Source of the DNA: Pleurotus djamor
Taxonomy: Eukaryota > Basidiomycota > Agaricomycetes > Agaricales > Pleurotaceae
Length of the DNA stretch: 40,689 nt
Direction: 5' to 3'
Assembly: GCA_029747585.1 (NCBI GenBank)
Contig: JAPEVF010000403.1
Coordinates: 1 to 40,689 of the forward strand
Below are positions 1 to 11,392 of this stretch, piece after piece; the stretch's first letter is position 1; the number at the start of each line of letters is the position of its first letter. The notes under the pieces were generated by a model. It saw only the letters and a program-made list of their open reading frames with translations, searched no databases and was not told where the DNA came from. The position numbers were made by a program, and so were the translations under genes.

Positions 1-273
1 CTGGGTTCTACATCGGGGGCCGGAGCAGCATTGGCGACAGGCTGGGTGACAACAGGCTTGGAGCTGGACGTGGGTGACGGGACAGCGGATGAGCGGGGAC
101 GGCAGCGTCTGCTAGTTGCTCTCTTCCTGANGGGGGCTACGGCTGGGGCAGCAACGCGGGCAGCAATGTGTCTGTGATGGTGACTGTGGAGGGAGCGGGC
201 CGCGTGGGGAGACGCAATGACGTTGAGCGAGAGAGCAGAGAGGGCGAGGAGGAGGAAATGACNGGAGAGCCAT
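1..273 (-). CDS. Secreted protein, N-terminal part (gene runs off the window start)
   Basis: The ATG at 273 is followed, if the N at 263 is dropped, by a hydrophobic leader (MALRHFLLLALSALSLNV) ending near an A-S-P site, which looks like a secretion signal. After it come a His/Arg-rich stretch (HSHHHRH), then Ala/Pro/Val-rich and Lys/Arg/Ser-rich low complexity reaching the window edge without a stop. The N at 131 must be kept as a base to stay open; dropping it gives a stop at once. Basidiomycete proteins with this leader and linker often end in a double-psi beta-barrel (RlpA-like) domain. That domain would lie outside the window, so this assignment is inference. A TATA box lies 41 bp upstream of the ATG. 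Secretion is fairly sure; family is not. Confidence 0.5.
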
Positions 274-313
274 TGCGTGGGGGAATTCGAGAGGTCTCGG
301 TGAAGTTTATGTA

Positions 314-322
314 CTTTATATA
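314..322 (-). promoter_or_regulatory. TATA box of the secreted-protein gene
   Basis: On the minus strand this reads TATATAAAG, 41 bp before the ATG at 273. That leaves only about 10-15 nt of leader if transcription starts about 30 bp downstream. Confidence 0.5.
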
Positions 323-426
323 AGAAAAGGAGCGACGAGGACTTTTTTACTGTAGATGAAACGAAGCGAAGAAGAGAAAGTGTGTTTGTTGTTTCGTGTT
401 TGTGCAACAGAACTCCCCTTGTTACA

Positions 427-1834
427 TTACATAATGCCCCCTTTCGCTGCGTACATCTTGATCAACCCAGTGCTCGCCGTCCCTCCCAGCGACTTTGCAT
501 ATGCATCAACCTGGCCCAGCAGAAGCATGCTCTCCAACCGGCTTGGTTCGGCGGGGATTCGGAACAGCCGATTCACGTCTTCCTCGGGCAACGGCGCCAG
601 TCCTTGTGCAACCCGGCTTGCATTCTCCTCCTGCCGCTTCGCAAGATGGCTGTCCGCTTTCGCTCGTTCTCGTGCAATTTGGCGCTGCAGATACGCCAGG
701 TTCCCTTCTTCCGTCCGGTAGTTGTCCATCGTCTCGATGATCTGCTCCAAATGACGCGTCACCCCAGACCGCCCCAGGTCCAACACGCCATACGACGCTC
801 CCAATCCCAGTCCAGAAGAAGATCTCTCCGATCCACCGCCGATCCGTCCCAAGCTCGCCTGTTCATTCACAACCCCGAGGAACGAGCTCACTAGCGCATT
901 CGTCCGAACCTTCAATGCCACTTCTTCCAATATCGAAGAGAACGTCAACCGGTGCTGGATCAAACTATTTTCCCAGCGTCAGCCCCCTTCAATAAGCTTT
1001 CGAATCGTCGTGTCAACACCCACCTGCTTGTACTGAAATTCCCTTGTTTGTACGCTTCCATCACCCCACTCGTCAATCGAAATGCCCGGAACGACGCGTT
1101 TCCGCGGGCTGCTTGCGATACGTCTGACGTGCATTGCAAAAATTTTTAGAGTTCCATACTTCATAGCCATATCAATAATAGCAGCTCACCGTGTACAATG
1201 ACAATGCCCCCATGTCGCAGCTTTTCTTGATGGATCGCCTGCGTGTCCAGCAGCGTCTGATTAAAAAACGCACCCAGTGTGATCGCCTGATAGAACCCAA
1301 CGACACTGTCATCCGCCTGCACCTCCTTCAGCGATCGCAGCATAGACGCCTGGTACCGCGCTGTTCTTTCAACATCAATTTTCCCGCAACGATGCAGCCA
1401 CCGCAAGACCCACCTGCTGATTTCGCAGACTTTTCATCTTCATCGTTCGCATGATGAGGCAAGGGGAATGAATTCGACACTTCGAGTATTCCATCCAGAT
1501 CGAGGCCGAGGAGGAGACCATGCGCCGATGAGGATGTAGATTCCCGTGCGTGTTTTAGGATTTTGGTCACAACCTGGTTCATATATCAAAATAATGTCAG
1601 CATATCAGCACTTTGATTGTCAAAGGGTGTGGACAAGGCATGACGAGATACATATATGAAGTGACTGACCAAAGCATCGAGTTGGACACAAGTTAATGGT
1701 ATATCGGCCTCTATGTCGATGACTTTTGACATGGACGCAGGAATCGCTTCATATGTAGGCGCAGCGGGCGTGGGGGCGGCTGTGGGGGCAGGTAACGATG
1801 CAGCCAGTGCTGCGGCCATAGATGGAGCGGCCAT
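427..1834 (-). CDS. eIF3h: Eukaryotic translation initiation factor 3 subunit H (eIF3h)
   Basis: Subunit of the eIF3 complex that loads mRNA on the 40S ribosome in the cytosol. Five exons in frame: 1834-1670, 1573-1414, 1360-1190, 1123-1024, 964-427; 377 aa. After an Ala/Pro-rich start (residues 1-40) comes an MPN domain: VQLDALVVTKILKHARE, then LLGLDLDGILEVSNSFPLP and VGFYQAITLGAFFNQTLLDT. As in other eIF3h proteins it lacks the JAMM zinc ligands, so it should not be a protease. The C-terminal half has the family signature EEGNLAYLQRQIARER and ends LIKMYAAKGGIM. The start was chosen for its AAAATGG context. The leader just before it is CAA/ACA-rich, fitting an unstructured 5'UTR. Upstream in-frame codons lack an ATG. 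It is divergent from the zinc transporter gene. Confidence 0.95.
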
Positions 1835-2092
1835 TTTTTGTTGTTGTTGTCGTTGTCGTTTTTGTTGTCGTATCGAACAACGTCTGTGAGGGAGAGGAAA
1901 TTTCCAGAGGCTGCAGCCAAGCACGACCAATCAACGATTCAAGCCCGTGACATCACTTTGTCTCAACCGAGTCTATAGGCCAGGCCATTCCGGACTCTCA
2001 CCGGTTTTCCACTCTTTCTTCTTCTCCACATCCAACTTCCAACTTTTTCACGCTTGACTGCGTTCGACGTTGCGCCGTTCAAGTCTGCAAGG
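1835..2092. promoter_or_regulatory. Divergent promoter region, eIF3h / zinc transporter
   Basis: 258 bp between two start codons that point away from each other, so it must hold both promoters. The eIF3h side has a CAA/ACA-rich run at about 1835-1865 (minus-strand sense). I see no clear TATA box on either side. Confidence 0.7.
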
Positions 2093-4310
2093 ATGGGCAT
2101 GTCACGTTCAGCACGAATAACTCTCCTTCTCGTCATCGATATCGTCTTCTTCTTCGTCGAACTTATCGTTGGTATGTACACCACCCGCTTTGTAATGATC
2201 TACCCAACCCACTCATTTACTCACTTATTTGCTCATTTGCTCACTCACTCACTCACTCAATATCATCTATCCCCTTCCTCATTCTCATTCATCTCATAAC
2301 AGGATATGCCGTTGGTTCTCTCGCCCTGGTCGCAGACAGCTTCCACATGCTCAAGTTTGTGGTTTAACGCACTACAGACCTTCTGTTCTTCATATTAAAC
2401 CCATTCATACCCTTTTAGCGATGTGATCAGTTTGGTTGTGGCTTTATACGCTATCAAGGCGAGTGTGCCCTTTTTCAGTCCAGCGTTTTTGGACTGCGTG
2501 GAATGAACTCAGCATGCTCATCGACCTTACCCCTCGCCCCTTCTTCACAATATCCCCACCTTCATACCACCCCATAACACTCCCCTTCATATATTACAGC
2601 TCACAACGAAAGGCTCATCGGACTCGCGGTACTCCTACGGCTGGCACAGGGCGGAGATCCTCGCCGCGCTGATCAATGGCGTTTTCCTCCTCGCCCTGTG
2701 CTTTTCCATTTCTCTCGAAGCTATCGAACGCTTCTTCTCCACGCCCGGTATGTACGGTCGCAGCATCATCAACCCACCCTTGCACTTCTAACAAACCAAA
2801 CAAAAAATCCTAACCTAACCATTCCGCATAGAAATCTCCAACCCCCGTCTCGTTGTTATCGTCGGCTCGCTCGGCCTAGCATCCAACCTCGTCGGCCTGG
2901 TCCTCTTCCACGGTGAGCAGCATGTTTCGTATATCTCCGATCACACAGGCACTCAATAAATCTTCTCCGCTTCTTCTTCATCCTGACATACGACACACCT
3001 CGCCTCGTTGCCTTCCCTCTTCGGTATCCCCAAAACGAAAACACAGAACACGGGCATTCCCATTCACACAACCACGGCCCTGCTAAACCTAATGTCACTC
3101 CCGCGGCTTCCAAGCCCAATTCCCGCCCAATTTCTGGTCATACCACCCCGACTAAAATCCCTAAGCGCACGCATTCCCGATCACGCACGGAATCTTATTC
3201 CTCGCTTTACGGCCACCCAGCGGCGACTCGGGCCTCCCTCGTCCAAACGGCGAATGAATTGGCCTCGGCATCGTCGCCTTCTCGCCAACGATTATCGCTG
3301 GATAACGACCTTCTTCGACGGGGCTCTGTCTCTGCCGATGATGCGTTTGCGCACTCTCACAAACAAGGTGTGGTGCGCAATATGGATCTCGCACCTTCGC
3401 CGGTGATCGAAACGGAGGATACGCCGTTGTTGGCACCTGGACCTGATGATGATGATGCTGATTCGCTCAGTCTTACCGACGATATGGAATCCGCGCCTCG
3501 TGCGCATAGGCATGGCGGACATTCCCATGGATCAATGAATATGCGGGCGTTGGTGCTGCACGTGTTGGGCGATGCCTTGGGCAATGTTGGCGTCATTGCC
3601 ACGGGTTTGGTCATCTGGCTTACTTCTTGGAGCTTCAAGTTCTATTTCGATCCGGTTATTAGTTTGGTGATTACGGTGATTATATTTTCGTCTGCGTTGC
3701 CTTTGGGTGAGTCTTGTGGCGTGTTGGTTTTCTGGAGCAGAACGTAACGTGTTGATGGTTCTTTTTTGTCACTTAGTGAGGAGCGCGTCTTTCATCCTTC
3801 TGCAAGGCGTGCCGTCGACGATTTCAGTCGAGCAAGTCCGTGCGGCGATCTTGAATGTTGAAGGTGTGCTCTCGCTGCACGAGCTGCACATCTGGCAACT
3901 CTCGGAATCAAAAATCGTCGCTTCGGTGCATGTCATGACATCCCGCAACCACGACTTTATGCCTGTTGCTGCGAGCATTCGGAAAGCTCTTCATCATCAT
4001 GGTATTCATTCGAGCACTATTCAACCGGAGTACCATCCCCCTGCTGCGCCCCCTGATCATCAGCTTAAGGTGCGCGTCGTTTTCTTCATTTTTTTGAGTG
4101 TGAGTGAAGTGAGGGAGGTGCTGATGCGTTTTTTTTTGTGTTTGTGTTTTGTGTAGACGAATGAAGATACGTCGTGCTTGATCCTCTGCCCACCCGACCA
4201 GGAATGTAACCATGAAAATGTTTGTTGTCGTGAGTGTTCTCTCCCCTCCACATATCACACTTCCCTAGCTGAACACGTTCCCAACAGCACCACCAGCCAC
4301 AGATGTATAG
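2093..4310 (+). CDS. zrc1: CDF-family zinc transporter (ZRC1/COT1-like)
   Basis: Cation diffusion facilitator that exports Zn2+ from the cytosol, in fungi usually into the vacuole or ER, in exchange for protons. Nine exons keep one frame: 2093-2171, 2303-2354, 2419-2458, 2600-2747, 2832-2912, 3047-3706, 3777-4069, 4157-4229, 4288-4310; 482 aa. The transport site shows as HMLND in TM2 and HVLGD in TM5, the H-x3-D pairs of zinc CDFs. A long cytosolic loop between TM4 and TM5 carries His-rich runs (EHGHSHSHNHG, HRHGGHSHG) that bind metal. A short cytosolic C-terminal domain follows (GVPSTISVEQVRAAI, HELHIWQLSES), ending in a Cys/Pro tail. The third intron has a GC donor. An AATAAA motif lies about 70 bp after the stop. 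The exact metal and membrane are inferred from the family. Confidence 0.95.
2240..2259 (+). repeat. (CTCA)5 microsatellite
   Basis: Five tandem copies of CTCA inside intron 1 of the zinc transporter gene. Imperfect CTCATT units lie just upstream. Confidence 0.8.
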
Positions 4311-4428
4311 AGTCGCTTCGAAACCTTTCTTCCATCTCTTTCTTCGTACATATAAAAATAGTCTTTTTGCTCCCAAGTTAAAATAAAACCAAAGTTTACA
4401 GTTCCTAGTTTCTATAGTTATTCATTCG

Positions 4429-7400
4429 TTATTCGTTGATAAAGTGTGGGAAGTTCGTCATGAACGGTTGAGACATGGCGAGTTTTTGTGCGAGGAGAGA
4501 TGAAGTATGGCTTTGCTTTTTCATGCGCAGGTTCATACCTAACCTTCTTGCCATGATGGTACTTGGTTGACCGCCAAGTGGGTAGGAGGCCTCCCCTCCA
4601 ACAGTGCGGAGTGCCCATTCGAGGTGCAAAGCCGCCGTCAACGAGGACGTTATGATCGTCGATAACAATTCCACTCCCATGGGAGGCTCCCCCGTCACCT
4701 GTTTATCAATCGACGCCAACAACGCCGGTAACACGATATACAAAAAGATAGGCAACAAAGGCGGTGTATTAGGTGACCGCGGTGTCGCCAGGACGAACGT
4801 GGCGATTCGCCTGCATGCATCGGTTTCGCCTAGGGCTGCTGCGGCGAGACATTCGGACCAGAGGAGTTGAAGGAATTTCGCGGGCGGGGTGACGAGGAGA
4901 CAGGTTTCGATGTCGAGGGAGGGGGCTTTTCCGGCGCGGGCGAGGGCGAGGGAGACTTGGATTGCGAGTTTGGGTTGGGTTGTCATTTGGGAGGCGGCGT
5001 GGAAGATTTGTTGGGGTGTTGTTGAGGCGTTTGCTATAGATCCAGTAATTCAGGGTGTGAGGTATGTTGAGTTGGATTGAAGGGATGAGAGATGGTGGGT
5101 GACGGACCTGTTTCGTTGAACCCGATTGCGTTGGCGGTCACCTGTCGGATGCCATCGAGATTGTACTTGAACATCTGGGCACTCTTCGCGACGAACGGAT
5201 TCAGTTTCGTAAACATCGTCAGGACTTGTGACCCGCATAACCGCAAGACTGGTTGAGGACAATTCGGCGATAGTAGTATCGTTTGCAGGACATCGATATG
5301 ATGTTGGGCATTGAACCTTATTTGCCGAACCGCGGAGGGAAGCGAATGAAGAAGAATAACAAACGAGGGTAAGAATAACGACAAACGGAACAGGAACCAT
5401 CGGTTTGGGAAACACTGACCCTTTCGTACGTATCTCTCTCATGAGAGATTTCACAACACCGACTAACGTCCAATTCAATAATGGACTCAGGAAGAAAGAA
5501 ATACCGTTGTGGAAGACGTCTACATCAATCTTCTGGACTTGGCGGGCGAGTACTGCATGCGAGATGAAGGTGGCGGCGAGTCGTAGTAAGGTTTTGGGGT
5601 TGGTCGACCTGTCAAGTGGGATCTGATGTGGGCCTGGGTGACATACAAGTGTTCCTGGGATATTTTTGCATACCTTAAGATAGAATCATCGATGCCTTCG
5701 CTGCTGCTGTCGAAGAGAGTCTTGAACCATGATTGGTGGACGAGGAGGTCTTCGCGAGGGAGGTCATCGATAGGATATACTATATCGACGGACTTGATGA
5801 ATTGGGATGACACAGACCCAGGAACGATACCAGGACCAGAGGAAAAGGTGTCGAAGTTGAGCTATTATAAGTGAAAGAGTTGAATGAGTCTCTCCAAAGT
5901 ACATGGAAGACTCACATTGAACTTCGCCATAGTATACTGAGCGAATAAAACGATGTCACCGAGGTGGGCTACGGCAGTCTGTGGATCACCTTCGTAATGT
6001 GTCAGAGCAAACAACTGAAGGGTACGTCATCGTGCTCACCGACAGTTTCAAAATCATATGTATCTATGAACCGGAGGGCGGTGTACACCAGATGCGAAAC
6101 GGGTTCATGGAGGGAGACGATGTCCAAGACGTTGTCATTGACGAGAAGTAGCTTGCAAAGATGGCTTATCATCTCAACCTCTGGGGAGGAAGCAGTGAGC
6201 CTCATGGCTTGCTAAGATAGTTAAGTATGTGATCAAATCCAAGACTCGCCCAGTACGCACATCCGTTATGACGTGAGCGAAAGAGGCGTGACTAGTTGGG
6301 TCCAACGACACACGTCCCAGCAGAGCAGTTATATCATCAAAGTTCATGTCTGGTGACATCTTGTTCGTAAGGTATGTCTATGAAAGCACCGGAGTCAATA
6401 AGACGTGCATAGAGAAGGCTGACTCGAACCTGGAGGTCTGGGAAGCCAGCATCTCGAGCCTCAAGCCCGATGCGAGGAACCTTGTCATCAGCAATGACGA
6501 CGTCTATTCCAACGGCGAAGGATGTATCAATCAATCCCTTCTGGATCAAGCCGGCTAAGAATTCTCGGGAAGCAGAGCGAGGTCTGTAATATCCATTTAT
6601 CAGCAGGCAGAAAATTTTGAAAAAGTCAGAGAACAAGTTACGTTGAAGCGTCTTGAACAATTTGGTTCGCCACCAGGTCACATGAAGCCATCAGTTCTGA
6701 GCGACGCAGAACCGTTGACAGCGAAGTCTGCAAAGCATTTCGCTACGAAGGACACTGTCAAACGTTATTGGCGTCCGTGGAGCAGGAGGTATACCGTATC
6801 GGCGTTCAAGGAGGCATCAGACTTGACAGCAGCTTCGAATTGTGATATCAATGAGGGTAGCTGCAAAAGATCATGTTTAGTATGAGTGAAGTCATGGTAA
6901 GGATATCTTACACGACCGGCAACAAATGAGAACCATAGCCAAGCACCTGTTCCCGAGCTTTGTGAAAGGGCTGTGAAGGCTGCCGACAGGAGTTGAGTAT
7001 AGAATACGGTGGGTGTCCATGAACTCCATCTGAACATGACGAGAAGTATGGTCAGAGGGTCATTCCCACTGCCCGCACCGTACTTGGAACCTCGATGGTG
7101 CACCTAACAAGGGGACAGTTGATTTATTCGAATTTTCACAATGCACTATGCTGAGGTGGCTTACAAGTTGGTTAAATAAGAGACCGAAAGATATGATATC
7201 TGAGTAGGACGAGGATTCGATAAAGTCTCCCTTCCCGTACGTGGAGATGCTAACACTCTGCATTATCTGAGCTTCTTGGGCCGCTTTGACATCATCACCG
7301 ACAACGGCTTCGAGTGAGATTGCGTAATGTTGTAGTATCATCCTCGCGCTGCTGGATAATGGGAAGTTTTGCAGGAGTTCGCGAACTTCGGAAAGGTGTA

Positions 7401-8054
7401 TTAAGGCTTGCGAGATAGGAATTTGCGAGATATCAGTTAAGCACGAAATGAGGAGGGTTGCTAGCTCTGCTGCAGAGGTAGAAAGTTGATGGAAGTGGGA
7501 AGGTGGGAGGGAGGTAGCAGAACGAAGCAAAGCTAAGGCATCTTGCACGGTGCCTATGATGGTTGCAGACGCAGCATTCGAGGGGACAACAGAGCCAATT
7601 GGTGGACAATTTGACGAGTAGTGGGCATCGAGTGCGACACGACAGAGCATATCGAGTGATGCTGAAGTTTGAATCTCGGGCGACCGCGCAGCCTGGAGAA
7701 ATGTTGACACGAAGATAGGTAGAGATACCAACCCCTCCTTCAACGCTTGTCGAAAGTAGTCAACCAAGTCGGGCTCCCCAGGGTAGGACCGGTAGAGCAA
7801 TAGGACGGAATCTAAGCAAAACAGAGATGAAATGAGAGATAGCACTTCGACAAACAACGACTGACGCACTGCTTATTTGGTGCTCTGTTTCAGGCGTTGA
7901 AGATATGTCTTTCTTGACCAGGTACAGTTGGCACAGTTTCACCCACTTTCGATGGAAACATGAGGCATGACAGCTATACGACGAAAAAGACGCGTACTTT
8001 TGAAGCCGAAATACCACTCTGGAACGAACTTCGCGTTAGATCTGTTAGAGACAT
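4429..8054 (-). CDS. MED5: Mediator of RNA polymerase II transcription subunit 5 (Med5/Nut1)
   Basis: Tail-module subunit of the nuclear Mediator complex, which links activators to RNA polymerase II. Fourteen exons join in frame: 8054-7998, 7945-7870, 7811-7165, 7103-6912, 6860-6795, 6742-6642, 6583-6430, 6377-6261, 6211-6040, 5989-5916, 5861-5674, 5608-5420, 5316-5108, 5033-4429; 948 aa, normal for the family. The protein is all-helical with no catalytic motif. Features I recognise are the start MSLTDLTRSSFQSGISASKW, LYRSYPGEPDLVDYFRQAL, SWTPTVFYTQLLSAA and the C-terminal MGVELLSTIITSSLTAALHL. Two splice choices are less sure. The intron at 6794-6743 could end 15 nt later. The 103-nt intron at 5419-5317 is the longest and was chosen because it joins REIRTKG to FNAQHHIDVLQT as in relatives. 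It faces the zinc transporter tail to tail. Confidence 0.85.
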
Positions 8055-8233
8055 GGGCGTAGCGACGAATGAACCGAATGCACTTGAAGCGCCCGTGGCA
8101 TGATCGAAATACTCATAAGTATTGTCCATTGGTCAAATTGAAACAAGGCTCAGGCGGTGCCACTATGTGTGCCATTATGGGTTATATCTCTATCCAAGAG
8201 GGTATATAAAAGTGCTAGGGTGTAACGGGAGTA

Positions 8234-11227
8234 TCATATTTTGGCGATGAGGCGTCTGGTCTCCTGTGGTGTAAAGTGGAGAATAATGGACAAGACCTTG
8301 ACAAGGCTCGGTCGCATTTCTTTGTGCTCGAGGAATTGGAGAATAACGTTCCTCAAGTACTCCAGATTAACCTCCTCGTCGCTCTTAACAGGTGCAGGAG
8401 ACGAGGTTCGAGAGGGAGTCTCGGGTAATGAAGATGAAGACGACCGTCCATCAGCTGGCGCATCCTGGCGCGACCAGTACCCAACCCCAGGATTGCGTTG
8501 CCGTTCCAGGAGAGCTGCTGAAGACTGGACTTTACGAAGCTCTTCTCGGATGGTCTATACAAGTTTGAGTCGGAGTGACGCAGGAACATGATGCCGGAAC
8601 ATACCTTGTTGGAAGCTTTGAGTTGAGCCTCACGAGTTTTGCTCTCCTCTGCGCTGTGCTCAAGGGAAGTTATCCGAGCCTTGAGCTGGGCGATCGTAGA
8701 CTTGAGGTTATCCTGTAGAATTATCTTTTAGCAGGCAGCGTATTCAAACGACGATGACATACCTCGACATCAGTACCGGCTTTAGACCGGCGTTGGAGGT
8801 CTGCGATTTGTTGACGATAATTTTGAATGTCCAACTCAAGCCGCTCGATCTGTTCTTTGAGACCGCTAACAGTCTCCGTATCCTCTTCCCTAGTCCTTGT
8901 AGATAACACCAGCCGGGTTCTCAAGTCGTCGGCTTCGCGTGTCTTCTCTCGAAGTTTACGGCTCCACTCAGCCTCTGCATCACCGCGCTCTCGTTCCGCA
9001 AGGAGGAGGTCCTTGCGTAAGTCTGCAAGCTTGACCTCGTACTTGGACTGAGTGTTCGATAGCAGACGCGCGACTTCCTCTGCAGAAGTTGAAGGGACTA
9101 TCGATGTTGCTTCTTGTTCGCGACGAACGTCATTAAGGTTTTCGGCCAACAGTGCTGAGCGTTCGTTGGCCTCGCGCAATTGATATTGAAGCTCGGAATT
9201 CTGGCTTTGGAGCGACTCCAGGTGGGATTGGAGGGACTCGTTTTCGGCTTGTCGGAGCTGCATCTGCTCGAAGAAATTGTTCTTATCATTTGATAGATTA
9301 TTGACTGAGTTCTCCAAGGTGGCGATCTGGGTGTCCTTCGTGGCAAGTTCTCGGGAATGTGTGTTCTGCAAGGTATTGTAGATAACATGATAACCGTAGG
9401 GGGCGAGCGTACTTACTTTGATAGTCGCGGCTTCCAGTTCGAACTGTCCTCGAAGGGCTAACAGTTCTTTTTCATATGAATCTTTGAGGTTAGACAGGTC
9501 CCTTTCGGACTGTGCTCTGAGCTCCGCGACTGCGCGATCTCTTTCAAGACGAGCATCGTCAACTTCTTTCAACAGCCTATGCCTTTCCGCTTCGTCCTTG
9601 TCTTTCCCTCCTTTTTCCCTCTCCAGGAGGGCGGCCGCCTCTTTCTGAGACTCTTCCTTCTCCTTCTCAGCTTTTACTAGCTTCTGCCTTACAGTCTTGA
9701 GTAGACTGATAGCCTTGACCCGCTTCTCCTCTTCCTCCTTGGCGACGACCTGCGACCGCCCCAAGTCAGACTTGAGCTTCTCTATTTCTGCACGAAGCTC
9801 TGAGCTTTGGTCCTCATGCTTAGTGATGGCATCCTGTGAAGCTTTGAAGAGGGCATCGGTCTCTTGTACTTGTTGGCGAAGTCGTTCAATCTGGTCAGAC
9901 TGTGAGTGGGATTCCAGTCGGTGAGTATCCCGAAGTTCCTCGATGCGATCGTCCTGACCTGTCAGACTCTTAAGAAAATAACCAAGGGAAGATTATGAAG
10001 GGAACCTACGAGTGAGTTTACCGTTGAGGCGTTTGATTTCGTCCTCAGCCATCTGTATATAAACATCAGTTGAGCAACGACACAACGAGGAGTCTTACCT
10101 CTACTTTGAGTGTCATGTTTTGTAGATAATCCCTAAAACCATCCACATCCTGCAGGCCCTCTAAGGGCGAGGCATCACGAAGGACACGGTCAGCGGCATC
10201 TCTTTCTGCTTGCAACTTCTTGAAGGACTCCGTAACATCTATGAAAAAAGGTGAGAGGACAAAATGAAACAAANGAGATGTAGTAAATACCAGCAAAACG
10301 TTTCTCAAACGCTCTTAGCTGTTCTTGCAGCTCGTCGACAGACTGATCATGGGGTCGCGACTCTGCCACATCAACCGGAGGGTCTTCTGATGTTTCGTCC
10401 TTGGAAACAGGGGTCGCGTCGACGACGGCGGGATTTGGTTCTTCAATAGCGCCTGTCGGTTCAAGAGGATGCGGAGGGTCGGCAGTTGGGTTATGCGGAG
10501 GTGAATCGGGTACTGAGTCCTCAGTTGGTTCGTCTGTTGCAGGTTCACTTGCTTCTACGGACGGTGTCTGAGAGTCTGTAGATTGGGATTGAGTGGGTAT
10601 TGACGGGGATTCTGGAGCTGGGGACTCTGATGATGGAAGGGGTTCGGAGTCTTGACTGGCAACGTTTTCCGGTGTGTCTACAGCGTCTTGAGGGAGAGGG
10701 ATGTCTGCCTCAGGATGTCGAGAATCTACTTCCTCGTCAACATTAGCCTGGCTTCCAACGCTCTCCGCCTCCGTTTTGGGGTCACTCGATGGGGTCTCTG
10801 AAGGACTGGGCGACTGGACTTCATGAGGAGACGGGGTAGACGTCGGGGATACGGGTGTTGTACTACCTCTTGAAGAAGCATCTGCGGCGGCGAGCTTTGC
10901 ACGAAGCCTGTCCTCTAGCCTGGATTTAGCTGGCCGTATGGCGCTGTCAGAGGCAGAGGTGGTCATTGAAGGTGTCCGTGGACCAGGACCTGGGTTGGCG
11001 GTGTGATTCGATGCAAGCGATTTGCGTAAGTTGGATAGCGCAGATTCAGCCAGCTGACTCGAAGACAAAGGCGTGGATTGAGAGCGCGACATGTCTAGTG
11101 ACGAAGTGCGAGATGGGGGTTCACGACCGTCCGAGGGTGCAAGAGGGTCAGAGCCTCGTCTGACGGCCTGGGTTTCCTTTGGTAACTGAGCCAAATTATC
11201 GATAGCATTCCTGAAGCTGGAGAACAT
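8234..11227 (-). CDS. GRIP-domain golgin (IMH1/golgin-245-like)
   Basis: Long coiled-coil tether of the trans-Golgi, held there by Arl1-GTP binding its GRIP domain. Seven exons in frame: 11227-10291, 10238-10099, 10052-10010, 9958-9417, 9365-8763, 8712-8605, 8554-8234; 897 aa. Residues 1-300 are Ser/Pro/Glu-rich and disordered, starting MFSSFRNAIDNLAQLPK. From about 305 to 780 the sequence is heptad-rich coiled coil. The last 45 residues are the GRIP domain (NLEYLRNVILQFLEH, then a Leu-rich helix and FTPQETRRLIAK), with the conserved Tyr in EYLRN. For the intron at 10009-9959 the GTAGGT donor was preferred over a GTAAAC donor 16 nt earlier; both keep frame. The 51-nt intron at 9416-9366 has no stop in frame. 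The N at 10274 is intronic. Confidence 0.9.
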
Positions 11228-11392
11228 GAGAGGCGAGGCGGCGAGGAGAAACCAATATCGAGTCTTGAGTTTGCCCCGCAGCCGGAACCTGAACATGAAC
11301 TACGACGTCAGACGCCCATACATTTATTGGCGCCTAGCCGCGCTACATTAGAGACCTTACACGAACATATGTAACACGGGAGATCTTTTAAA

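Noticed and set aside
382..894. 170-codon plus-strand ORF
   Set aside because: Mirror of the last eIF3h exon; Arg/Ser/His-rich and without any motif.
5990..6040. A short intron in Med5 ending at CTTCAG (25 nt)
   Set aside because: Too short and leads to a TGA; a 50-nt intron ending at 5990 keeps the frame.
8353..8589. Minus-strand ORF at the end of the golgin gene
   Set aside because: Begins in intron 6 of the golgin and runs in the wrong frame across the exon that encodes the GRIP domain.
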